Positions 1 through 9,066 of a stretch of DNA of 64,000 bases are shown one piece after another (positions within the stretch are counted from its first letter, which is position 1; each line of letters starts with the position of its first letter). The stretch lies in NCBI GenBank assembly GCA_036172665.1, contig JAYKNF010000013.1, positions 3,162,001 to 3,226,000 on the forward strand. Reading direction: 5' to 3'. The notes under the pieces are model-generated. The model was not told where the DNA came from, searched no databases, and was given only the letters and a program-made list of their open reading frames with translations. The stretch comes from Prosopocoilus inquinatus (lineage: Eukaryota; Arthropoda; Insecta; Coleoptera; Lucanidae). Both the position numbers and the translations under genes were made by a program.

Positions 1-3000
1 TGTTGTTTCATTTAAAACTATTTCCAGCTTCCGCTGCGTCCGAAAATTTCGTATCTCACATCATAGTTACTGGAGTCCATCGAAACGTCAAATAACATAG
101 TAGATAAGTAAGGATCGATTAGATACATCACAGGAACAACGCTAATACGTGTTGTTTCGTTCAAAACTATTTCCAGCTTCTGCTGCGTCCGTAAACTTTG
201 TATCTCACATCAGAGTTACTGGAGTCCATCCAAACGTCAAATAACTTGATAGATGAGTAAGGATCGACTAGATACATCACAGGAACAACGCTAATATGTG
301 TTGTTTCGTTTAAAACTATTTCTAGCTGCTGCTGCGTCCGAAAATTTCGTATCTCACATTAGAGTTACTGGAGTCCTTCGAAACGTCAAATAACATAGTA
401 GCTAAGTAAGGATCGATTAGATACATCACAGGAACAACGCTAATACGTATTGTTTCGTTTAAAACTATTTCCAGCTCCTGCTGCGTCCAAAAACTTTGTA
501 TCTCACATCAGACTTACTGGAGTCCATCCAAACGTCAAATAACATGTTAGATAAGTAAGGATCGTTTAGATACATCACAGGAACAACGCTAATACGTGTT
601 GTTTCGTTCAAAACTATTTCCAGCTTCTGCTGCGTCCGAGAACTTTGTATCTCACATCAGAGATACTGGAGTCCATCCAAACGTCAAATAACATGATAGA
701 TGAGTAAGGATCGATTAGATACATCACAGGAACAACGCTAATACGTGTTGTTTCGTTCAAAACTATTTCCAGCTTCTGCTGCGTCCGAGAACTTTGTATC
801 TCACATCAGAGTTACTGGAGTCCGTCCAAACGTCAAATAACATGATAGATGAGTATGGATCGATTAGATACATCAGAGGAACAACGCTAATATGTGTTGT
901 TTCGTTTAAAACTATTTCCAGCTGCTGCTGCGTCCGAAAATTTCGTATCTCACATCCAAGTTACTGGAGTCCATCGAAACGCCACACAACATGATAGATG
1001 AGTAAGGATCGATTAGATACATCACAGGAACAACGCTAATGCGTGTTGTTTCGTTTAAAACTATTTCCAGCTTCTGCTGCGTCCGAGAACTTCGTATCTC
1101 ACATCCAAGTTACTGGAGTCCATCCGAACCTCAAATAACATGATAGATAAGTAAGGATCGATTAGATACATCACAGGAACAACGCTAATACGTGTTGTTT
1201 CGTTTAAAACTATTTCCAGCTTCTGCTGCGTCCGAAAACGTCGTATCTCACATCAGAGTTACTGGAGTCCATCGAAACGTCAAATAACATGATAGATAAG
1301 TAAGGATCGATTAGATACATCACAGGAACAACGCTAATATGTGTTGTTTCGTTTAAAACTCTTTCCAGCTGCTGCTGCGTCCGAAAATTTCGTATCTCAC
1401 ATTAGAGTTACTGGAGTCCATCGAAACGTCAAATAACATAGTAGCTAAGAAAGGATCGATTAGATACATCACAGGAACAACGCTGATACGTGTTGTTTCG
1501 TTCAAAAATATTTCCAGCTTCTGCTGCGTCCGTAAACTTTGTATCTCACATCAGAGTTACTGGAGTCCATCCAAACGTCAAATAACTTGATAGATGAGTA
1601 AGGATCGATTAGATACATCACAGGAACAACGCTAATACGTGTTGTTTCGTTTAAAACTATTTCTAGCTTCAGCTGCGTCCGAGAACTTCGTATCTCACAT
1701 CCAAGTTACTGGAGTCCATCGAAACGCCACAAAACATGATAGATTAGTAAGGATCGATTAGATACATCACAGGAACAACGCTAATGCGTGTTGTTTCGTT
1801 TAAAACTATTTCCAGCTTCTGCTGCGTCCGAGAACTTCGTATCTCACATCAGGGTTACTGGAGTCCATCCAAACGTCAAATAACATGATAGATAAGTAAG
1901 GATCGATTAGATACATCACAGGAACAACGCTAATGCGTGTGGTTTCGTTTAAAACTATTTCTAGATTCAGCTGCGTCCGAGAACTTCGTATCTCACACCA
2001 AAGTTTCTGGAGTCCATCGAAACGCCAAATAACATGAGAGATGTGTAAGGATCGATTAGATACATCACAGGAACAACGCTAATGGGTGTTGTTTCGTTTA
2101 AAACTATTTCCAGCTTCTGCTGCGTCCGAGAACTTCGTATCTCACATCAGGGTTACTGGAGTCCATCCAAACGTCAAATAACAAGATATATAAGTAAGGA
2201 TCGATTAGATACATCACAGGAACAACGCTAATGCGTGTTGTTTCGTTTAAAACTATTTCTAGCTTCAGCTGCGTTCGAGAACTTCGTAACTCACATCAAA
2301 GTTACTGGAGTCCATCGAAACGCCAAATGACATGATAGATGAGTAAGGATCGATTTGATACATCACAGGAACAACGCTAATACGTGTTGTTTCGTTTAAA
2401 ACTATTTCTAGCTTCAGCTGCGTCCGAGAAATTCGTATCTCACATCAAAGTTACTGGAGTCCATCGAAACGTCAAATAACATAGTAGATAAGTAAGGATC
2501 GCTTAGATACATCACAGGAACAACGTTAATACGTGTTGTTTCGTTCAAAACTATTTCCAGCTTCTGCTGCGTCCGAAAACTTTGTATCTTACATCAGAGT
2601 TACTGGAGTCCATCCAAACGTCAAACAACATGATAGATGAGTAAGCATCGATTAGATACATCATAGGAACAACGCTAATACGTGTTGTTTCGTTTAAAAC
2701 TATTTCTAGCTTCAGCTGCGTCCGAGAACTTCGTATCTCACATCAAAGTTACTGGAGTCCATCGAAACGTCAAATAACATGTTAGATAAGTAAGGATCGT
2801 TTAGATACATCACAGGAACAACGCTAATACCTGTTGTTTCGTTCAAAACTATTTCCAGCTTCTGCTGCGTCCGAGAACTTTGTATCTCACATCAGAGTTA
2901 CTGGAGTCCATCCAAACCTCAAATAACATGATAGATGAGTAAGGATCGATTAGACACATCACAGGAACAACGCTAATACGTGTTATACATCATAGTTACT

Positions 3001-3137
3001 GGAGTCCGTCCAAACGTCAAATAACATGATAGATGAGTATGAATCGATTAGATACATCACAGGAACAACGCTAATATGTGTTGTTTCGTTTAAAACTATT
3101 TCCAGCTGCTGCTGCGTCCGAAAATTTCGTATCTCAC
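1..3137 (+). repeat. 149-bp satellite, array 1 (forward)
   Basis: About 21 head-to-tail copies of a 149-bp monomer. The landmark CAGGAACAACGCTAAT begins at 131, 280, 429 and 578 and again at 2962. That is 2831 bp, exactly 19 periods with no net indel. Monomers differ by scattered substitutions and fall into recognisable variants, for example CATAGTAGCTAAG versus CATGATAGATGAG. The window starts inside a monomer, so the array extends further left. Because 149 is not a multiple of three the reading frame shifts at each monomer, and no frame stays open for more than about 60 codons. I treat it as non-coding. Forward here means the strand that carries CAGGAACAACG. Confidence 0.97.
2984..2988 (+). 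other. 51-bp internal deletion in a 149-bp monomer
   Basis: The landmark at 2962 is followed by the next at 3060, a spacing of 98 instead of 149. The sequence runs from GCTAATACGTGTT straight into ATACATCATAG. The segment that normally holds GTTTCGTTTAAAACTATTTC and the CTGCTGCGTCCG block is missing. It is the only length change in array 1 and lies one monomer before the junction with the 120-bp satellite. Confidence 0.9.
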
Positions 3138-4499
3138 ACGTAAACCCTGGTTGTCGCGTATCAAACGAAAGGTCTCGCCGAGCGGCGACGGAAAATCGCG
3201 TCGGTTCTATTTTTCGATCGAAGATGGCGCTGCAATGATCGAAACTGGACGCGTCGAACGTAAACCCGGGTTGTCGCGTATCAAACGAAAGGTCTCGCCG
3301 AGCGGCGACGGAAAATCGCGTCGGTTCGATTTTTCGATCAAAGATGGCGCTGCAATGATCGAAATCGGACGCGTCGAACGTAAACACGGGTTGTCGCGTA
3401 TCAAACGAAAGGTCTCGCCGAGCGGCGACGGAAAATCGCGTCGGTTCGATTTTTCGATCGAAGATGGCGCTGCAATGACCGAAATCGAACGCGTCGAACG
3501 TAAACCCGGATTGTCGCGTATCAAACGAAAGGTCTCGCCGTGCGGCGACGGAAAATTGCGTCGGTTCGATTTTTCGATCTAAGATGGCGCTGCAATGATC
3601 GAAATCGGACGCGTCGAACGTAAACCCGGGTTGTCGCGTATCAAACAAAAGGTCTCGCCGAGCGGCGACGGAAAATCGCGTCGGTTCGATTTTTCGATCG
3701 AAGATGGCACTGCAATGATCGAAATCGGACGCGTCGAACGTAAACCCGGATTGTCGCGTATCAAACGAAAGGTCTCGCCGAGCGGCGACGGAAAATCGCG
3801 TCGGTTCGATTTTTCGATCGAAGATGGCGCTGCAATGATCGAAACTGGACGCGTCGAACGTAAACCCGGGTTGTCGCGTATCAAACGAAAGGTCTCGCCG
3901 AGCGGCGACGGAAAATCGCGTCGGTTCGATTTTTCGATCGAAGATGGCGCTGCAATGATCGAAACTGGACGCGTCGAACGTAAACCCGGGTTGTCGCGTA
4001 TCAAACGAAAGTTCTCGCCGAGCGGCGACGGAAAATCGCGTCGGTTCGATTTTTCGATCGAAGATGACGCTGCATTGATCGAAACTGAACGCGTCGAACG
4101 TAAACCCGGGTTGTCGCGCATCAAACGAAAGGTCTCGCCGAGCGGCAACGGAAAATCGCGTCGGTTCGATTTTTCGATCGAAGATGACGCTGCAATGATC
4201 GAAACTGCACGCGTCGAACGTAAACCCGGGTTGTCGCGCATCAAACGAAAGGTCTCGCCGGGCGGCGACGGAAAATCGCGTCGGTTCGATTATTCGATCG
4301 AAGATGGCGCTGCAATGATCGAAATCGGACGCGTCGAACGTAAACCCGGATTGTCGCGTATCAAACGAAAAGTCTCGCCGAGCGGAGACGGAAAATCGCG
4401 TCGGTTCGATTTTCGATAGAAGATGGCGCTGTAATGATCGAAACTGGACGCGTCGAACGTAAACCCGGGTTGTCGCGCATCAAACGAAAGGTCTCGCCG
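3138..4499 (+). repeat. 120-bp satellite, array 1a
   Basis: About 11 tandem copies of a second, unrelated monomer of 120 bp. Landmark TGCAATGATCGAAA recurs every 120 bp from 3231 onward. The unit is rich in CpG (22 in the consensus by my count) and contains the palindromes ACGCGT, CCCGGG and TTCGATCGAA. One forward frame and all three reverse frames lack stops in the consensus, so long open frames cross the units. Individual units carry stops (GATCTAAG near 3576) and a 1-bp deletion near 4413, which argues against a maintained protein. The left junction with the 149-bp array is abrupt at about 3138 (CTCACACGTAAACCC). Confidence 0.95.
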
Positions 4500-4645
4500 C
4501 GTAAAAGATGGGATCGACGAGGGTTGGTTGGCAACGATCGCGCGACACGCGCAGTGAGGAAACCTTGACATTTGACATATATAATATTATATCTGTACGG
4601 CCAGTCGAGGGGCCGTAGCCCCGGAGATCGGATGGGGGGGGGGGC
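4497..4645 (+). repeat. Spacer-module fragment inserted in the 120-bp array
   Basis: A stretch of about 148 bp corresponds to 5949-6097 of the spacer module, spanning its A/B boundary. It carries CGTAAAAGATGGGATCGACG, the AT-rich TATATAATATTATATC and the G-run (11 G at 4634-4644). It differs from the intact copy at roughly one base in ten by eye. Left junction: the 120-bp unit reads CTCGCCG and the module reads GCCGCGTAAAAG, sharing GCCG. Right junction: a shared GGCG leads back into GGCGACAGAAAATCG. The 120-bp register resumes with only about 3 bp lost. No target-site duplication or terminal repeat is visible. Confidence 0.85.
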
Positions 4646-5594
4646 GACAGAAAATCGCGTCGGTTCGATTTTTCGATCGAAGATGGCGCTGCAATGATCG
4701 AAACTGGACGCGTCGAACGTAAACCCGGGTTGTCGCGTATCAAACGAAAGGTCTCGCCGAGCGGCGACGGAAAATCGCGTCGGTTCGATTTTTCGATTCA
4801 AGATGACGCTGCAATGATCGAAATCGGACGCGTCGAACGTAAACCCGGGTTGTCGCGTATCAAACGAAAGGTCTCGCCGAGCGGCGACGGAAAGTCGCGT
4901 CGGTTCGATTTTTCGATCGAAGATGACGCTGCAATGATCGAAACTGGACGCGTCGAACGTAAACCCGGGTTGTCGCGCATCAAACGAAAGGTCTCCCCGA
5001 GCGGCGACGGAAAATCGCGTCGGTTCGATTTTTCGATCGAAGATGGCGCTGCAATGATCGAAACTGGACGCGTCGAACGTAAACCCGGATTTTGTCGCGT
5101 ATCAAACGAAAGGTCTCGCCGAGCGGCGACGGAAAATCGCGTCGGTTCGATTTTTCGATCGAAGATGGCGCTGCAATGATTGAAACTGGACGCGTCGAAC
5201 GTAAACCCGGGTTGTCGCGTATCAAACGAAAGGTCTCGCCGAGCGGCGACGGAAAATCGCGTCGGTTCGATTTTTCGATCGAAGATGGCGCTGCAATGAT
5301 CGAAGCTGGACACGTCGAACGTAAACCCGGGTTGTCGCGTATCAAACGAAAGGTCTCGCCGAGCGGCGACGGAAAATTGCGTCGGTTCGATTTTTCGATC
5401 GAAGATGGCGCTGCAATGATCGAAATCGGACGCGTCGAACGTAAACCCGGGTTGTCGCGCATAAAACGAAAGGTCTCGCCGAGCGGCGACGGAAAATCGC
5501 GTCGGTTCGATTTTTCGATCGAAGATGGCGCTGCAATGATCGAAATCGGACGCGTCGAACGTAAACCCGGATTGTCGCCTATCAAACGAAAGGT
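4646..5594 (+). repeat. 120-bp satellite, array 1b
   Basis: About 8 further 120-bp units after the inserted fragment. One unit has a 2-bp insertion (GGATTTTGTCGCG near 5088, normally GGATTGTCGCG), which shifts the forward frame. The same insertion is seen in array 2 near 8390, so the two arrays share ancestry unit by unit. The last unit carries the private variant TTGTCGCCTATC and passes into the spacer module through GGTCTAAATCGATCGCG. That junction is reproduced exactly at the end of array 3. Confidence 0.94.
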
Positions 5595-6001
5595 CTAAAT
5601 CGATCGCGTCGAATTCTTTCCGACGTAGAAGAAAGTAGCTTTACGAACGTAACGTTTACCACATGGCGAGAGATATACGGGGTGATATCGAAAATGTGAC
5701 ACGAACGCATGTGTAACAGTGAAAAAGTGTTTCCACTGAAAAAAAGTAAGTGTTAAAAACAACTGAAAACCTCCAAATTCCATTTCTCCGATGTTACTCC
5801 GGTAATCGGAAAAAAGGTTATAAGACGATCGCGGCGGCGGCGGCGGCGTCGTTTTGCCGGTTAAATTCTTCACGATTTGCATTGTGCCGTCGCGTGTACG
5901 CTCGACCGAAAGCGTCGAGATTTTGACGGAGCTCATTTGAATTTGCCGCCGCGTAAAAGATGGGATCGACGAGGGTTTGTTGGCAACGATCGCGCGACAC
6001 G
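5595..6001 (+). repeat. Spacer module, part A (copy 1)
   Basis: A non-tandem segment of about 407 bp beginning TAAATCGATCGCGTCG and ending GCGCGACACG at 6001. It contains a (GCG)n-type run near 5831-5849 and a T-rich tract on the minus strand. A second copy at 14695-15108 is nearly identical and has one 12-bp duplication. Apart from the short minus-strand frame at 5818-6030 I recognise nothing in it. On the minus strand, TACTTTTTTTCAGTGG (around 5737-5752) looks like a splice acceptor. The same place reads GTAAGT on the plus strand, so it is not decisive. Confidence 0.85.
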
Positions 6002-6030
6002 CGCAGTAAGGAAACCTTGACACTTGACAT
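5818..6030 (-). CDS. Possible small open frame, 70 codons, unknown product
   Basis: Minus-strand frame starting at ATG 6030-6028 and ending TTATAA at 5818. An upstream in-frame ATG at 6075 would give 85 codons. I prefer 6030 because a TATA-like ATATATAATATTAC lies just upstream. Visible features are a basic N-terminus (MSSVKVSLLRVSRDR), a middle segment containing LVDPIFYAA and RAYTRRHNANREEFNRQ, then six alanines and IVL at the end. I do not recognise the family. The second copy has an in-frame 12-bp insertion (four codons) and a synonymous GCT to GCG change, but also a Q to P change. The fragment at 4497-4645 keeps the N-terminal half. It could be the remnant of a mobile-element protein or exon, or chance. 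Confidence 0.25.
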   Translation of the reverse strand: MSSVKVSLLRVSRDRCQQTLVDPIFYAAANSNELRQNLDAFGRAYTRRHNANREEFNRQNDAAAAAAIVL

Positions 6031-6420
6031 ATGTAATATTATATATCTGTACGGCCAGTCGTGGGGCCGGAGCACCGGTGGTCGGAAGGGAGGGGGGGCG
6101 TGCTGACTATCGACAGTGATCTAACCTGAAAGCGACCCGCGAACTCTTTCGCGTTTGTCGTGTTACGCCCGCAGTCGGCCCGGCGGCGGAGGGAGTACGT
6201 GCGCCGCCGGTCGAAGGTGACCTAATCTAAAGCCGCCGACGCGATCTCTTTCGCCGCGCGGACGCGTTCGAACATAATTTCGACCGTACATATTACGTAA
6301 ATAGATGAATAAAGGAGGCTTTGGATGTTCGTTTGTGATTAAAAAAAAATGCGAGCGCGGGGAGGTCGATTCGTTCGCTCTCCGGCCGGCAATTAAAGCG
6401 GGAAATTTAAGGGAAAAAAT
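6002..6420 (+). repeat. Spacer module, part B proximal: CpG-rich segment
   Basis: A GC-rich, non-tandem segment following part A. It holds a G-run (6085-6098), an imperfect internal duplication (GATCTAACCTGAAAGCG at 6118 and GACCTAATCTAAAGCCG at 6219) and a perfect 8-bp inverted repeat (CCGGCGGC 6180-6187, GCCGCCGG 6203-6210). It continues into A-rich repeats. An inverted copy lies at about 15985-16401. In that copy one arm of the hairpin has a substitution. No protein is recognisable in either strand. Confidence 0.8.
6308..6349 (+). promoter_or_regulatory. AATAAA followed by A9, polyadenylation-like
   Basis: AATAAA at 6308-6313 is followed 27 bp later by nine consecutive A at 6341-6349. That spacing is what a processed transcript end would show on the plus strand. 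The surrounding spacer is generally A-rich, so chance is likely, and no plus-strand gene precedes it. Confidence 0.2.
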
Positions 6421-7284
6421 TGAAAAAAATCGATAAAAATTTTAAAAAATTAAAAATTAAGAGAACGGAAAAATTGAAAAAATTGGGGAAAAATATTCAA
6501 AATTTCGGGGGGAAATTTAAAAAAATCGACAAGAATTCTAAAAATTAGGGAAACGGATTTCTTAAGTTTCCCAACTTTTTTAAAACATTTCATCACTTCT
6601 TACATTTTCCTTCACTTTTTTTCGAAAATTGTTCAAGGTCAACCCAACCGACGCCAACCCAAGCGAGGCCAACCCAGACGGCAAAAAAAAATTTAAAAAT
6701 TAGGAGAACGGAAAAATTGAAAAAATTGGGGAAAAATATTCAAAATTTCGGGAAAAAATTGAAAAAATCGAAAAAAATAGGAAAAAATTCTAAGAATAGA
6801 GGAAGCCGATTATTGACGTTTTACAACTTTTTTAAAACATTTTTCCTCACTTTCTCTTACATATTAGTTAACTCTTTTTTTAAATTGTTCAAGGTCAACT
6901 CAAACGGCGCCAACCCAAGCGAGGCCAACCCAGATGACAGAAAAATTTTATTTTAAAGAAAACGAAAAAATTTAAAGAATTAGGGAAAAATGTAGTAAAT
7001 TTCGAGAAAAAATTGAAAAAAATCGAAAAAAAATGGAAAAAATTCTAAAAATTAAGGAAACCGATTTCTTAAGTTTTCCAACAATTTTTCTCACTTTTTC
7101 ATAAACTTTCCTTCCCTTTCTTTTGTAAAATTGTTCAAGGTGAACCCAACCGACGCCAGCCCAAGCGAGGCCAACCCAGACGGCGAAAAAAAATTTATAA
7201 ATTAGGAGAACGGAAAAATTGAAAAAATTGGGGAAAAATACTCAAAATTTCGAAAATTAGAAAAAGCAATTCTTAAAGTTTTCC
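6421..7284 (+). repeat. Spacer module, part B distal: A-rich repeats of about 250 bp
   Basis: Three to four degenerate tandem units. GTTCAAGGTCAAC occurs at 6631 and 6887, with a variant at 7133, giving spacings of 256 and 246. GAGAACGGAAAAATTG recurs at 6461, 6704 and 7206. Each unit combines an A/T-rich half (runs of AAAAATTGAAAAAATTG) with a short C-rich core in which GCCAACCCA is repeated. An inverted copy is at 15109-15985. Short frames here have low-complexity lysine-rich composition and are not credible genes. Confidence 0.88.
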
Positions 7285-7424
7285 AACATTCTTAAAAGTC
7301 CCTAGGTGCCGCGAGCCCCCAAAGGCTAGCGGCCCAAACAGCGCGCAGCGCTCTCACCTCTTCCGTCCAAACGAAACCTCCGTCTACACAAAGCCTCTGT
7401 CCACACAAGCCTCTGTTCATACCC

Positions 7425-7457
7425 ACAAGTGGGCGGAGCGTAGCGGATCCCACTTGT
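7425..7457. other. Perfect 9-bp inverted repeat with 15-bp loop
   Basis: ACAAGTGGG at 7425-7433 and CCCACTTGT at 7449-7457 are exact reverse complements, separated by 15 bases. It is immediately followed by a TATA-like motif. It could be an element terminus, a hairpin in RNA, or a protein-binding site. The role is unknown. Confidence 0.75.
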
Positions 7458-7467
7458 CATATATAAG
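7458..7467 (+). promoter_or_regulatory. TATA-like motif upstream of array 2
   Basis: CATATATAAG lies 48 bp upstream of the first in-frame ATG (7515) of an open frame that runs through almost six 120-bp units to a stop at 8220-8222 (235 codons). Position and motif are promoter-like. No other core element was identified and the downstream frame is a satellite frame, so this is suggestive only. Confidence 0.2.
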
Positions 7468-7502
7468 AAAAGAAACTCGGAAAAGTGTACTTAAGGGGTT
7501 CC

Positions 7503-9066
7503 TATGGCGCCGCAATGATCGAAATCGGTCGCGTAGAACGTAAACCCGGGTTGTCGCGTATCAAACGAAAGGTCTCGCCGAGCGGCGATGGAAAATCGCG
7601 TCGGTTCGATTTTTCGATCGAAGAAGGCGCTGCAATGATCGAAATCGGACGCGTCGGACGTAAACCCGGATTGTCGCGTATCAAACGAAAGGTCTCGCCG
7701 AGCGGCGACGGAAAATCGCGTCGGTTCGATTCTTCGATCGAAGATGGCGCTGTAATGATTGAAACTGGACGCGTCGAACGTAAACACGGGTTGTCGCGCA
7801 TCAAACGAAAGGTCTCGCCGAGCGGCGACGGAAAATCGCGTCGGTTCGATTTTTCGATAGAAGATGACGCTGCAATGATCGAAACAGGACGCGTCGAACG
7901 TAAACCCGGGTTGTCCCGCAACAAACGAAAGGTCTCGCCGAGCGGCGACGGAAAATCGCGTCGGTTCGATTTTTCGATCGAAGATGGCACTGCAATGATC
8001 GAAATCGGACGCGTCGAACGTAAACCCGGGTTGTCGCATATCAAACGAAAGGTCTCGCCGAGCGGCGACGGAAAATCGCGTCGGTTCGATTTTTCGATCG
8101 AAGATGGCGCTGCAATGATCGAAATCGAACGCGTCGAACGTAAACCCGGATTGTCGCGTATCAAACGAAAGGTCTCGCCGAGCGGCGACGGAAAATCGCG
8201 TCGGTTCGATTTTTCGATCTAAGATGGCGCTGCAATGATCGAAATCGGACGCGTCGAACGTAAACCCGGGTTGTCGCGTATCAAACAAAAGGTCTCGCTG
8301 AGCGGCGACGGAAAATCGGGTCGGTTCGATTTTTCGATCGAAGATGGCACTGCAATGATCGAAATCGGACGCGTCGAACGTAAACCCGGATTTTGTCGCG
8401 TATCAAACGAAAGGTCTCGCCGAGCGGCGACGGAAAATCGCGTCGGTTCGATTCTTCGATCGAAGATGGCGCTGCAATGATTGAAACTGGACGCGTCGAA
8501 CGTAAACCCGGGTTGTCGCGCATCAAACGAAAGGTCTCGCCGAGCGGCGACGGAAAATCGCGTCGGTTCGATTTTTCGATAGAAGATGGCGCTGCAATGA
8601 TCGAAATCGGACGCGTCGAACGTAAACCCGGATTGTCGCGTATCAAACGAAAGGTCTCGCCGAGCGGCGACGGAAAATCGCGTCTGTTCGATTTTTCGAT
8701 CGAAGATGGCGCTGCAATGATCGAAATCGGACGCGTCGAACGTAAACCCGGGTTGTCGCGTATCAAACGAAATGTCTCGCCGAGCGGCGACGGAAAATCG
8801 CGTCGGTTCGATTTTTCGATAGAAGATGACGCTGCAATGATCGAAACTGGACGCGTCGAACGTAAACCCGGGTTGTCGCGCAACAAACGAAAGGTCTCGC
8901 CGAGCGGCGACGGAAAATCGCGTCGGTTCGATTTTTCGATCGAAGATGGCGCTGCAATGATCGAAATCGAACGCGTCGAACGTAAATCCGGGTTGTCGCG
9001 TATCAAACGAAAGGTCTCGCCGAGCGGCGACGGAAAATCGCGTCTGTTCGATTTTTCTATCGAAGA
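7503..9066 (+). repeat. 120-bp satellite, array 2
   Basis: About 13 units with TGCAATGATC-type landmarks at 7511, 8231 and 8351 (exact multiples of 120), then 8473 after a 2-bp insertion near 8390. Units at about 8120-8360 match 3480-3720 of array 1 at an offset of 4640. They share rare variants: GATCTAAG, CAAACAAAAGG and GATGGCACTG. The array was therefore at least partly copied from, or homogenised with, array 1. A forward frame of 40-residue basic repeats (MIEIGRVERKPGLSRIKRKV...) is open over several units but is broken by TAA at 8220 and by the 2-bp insertion. Confidence 0.95.

Larger units (their letters stand above)
7285..7502 (+). other. Unique segment C between spacer module and array 2
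   Basis: About 218 bp found once in the window. It contains a 5-bp stem hairpin (AGCGC 7340-7344, GCGCT 7348-7352), three short near-repeats of 16-20 bp built on CCTCTGTCCACACAAG (7376-7429), the strong hairpin at 7425-7457, and a TATA-like CATATATAAG at 7458-7467. It joins the second 120-bp array at GGTTCCTATGGCGCCGC. There is no coding signal. It could be the edge of a mobile element or a promoter-like region. Confidence 0.6.

Noticed and set aside
5730..5760. Splice sites in part A (minus-strand TTTTTTTCAG, plus-strand GTAAGT)
   Set aside because: Both readings use the same bases. In the second copy the plus-strand GTAAGT is changed to CTAAGT. No matching partner site or coding exon was found.
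6421..7284. Lysine-rich open frame in the A-rich spacer (for example 6717-6956)
   Set aside because: It is low-complexity A-rich translation, not preserved in the neighbouring unit or in the inverted copy.
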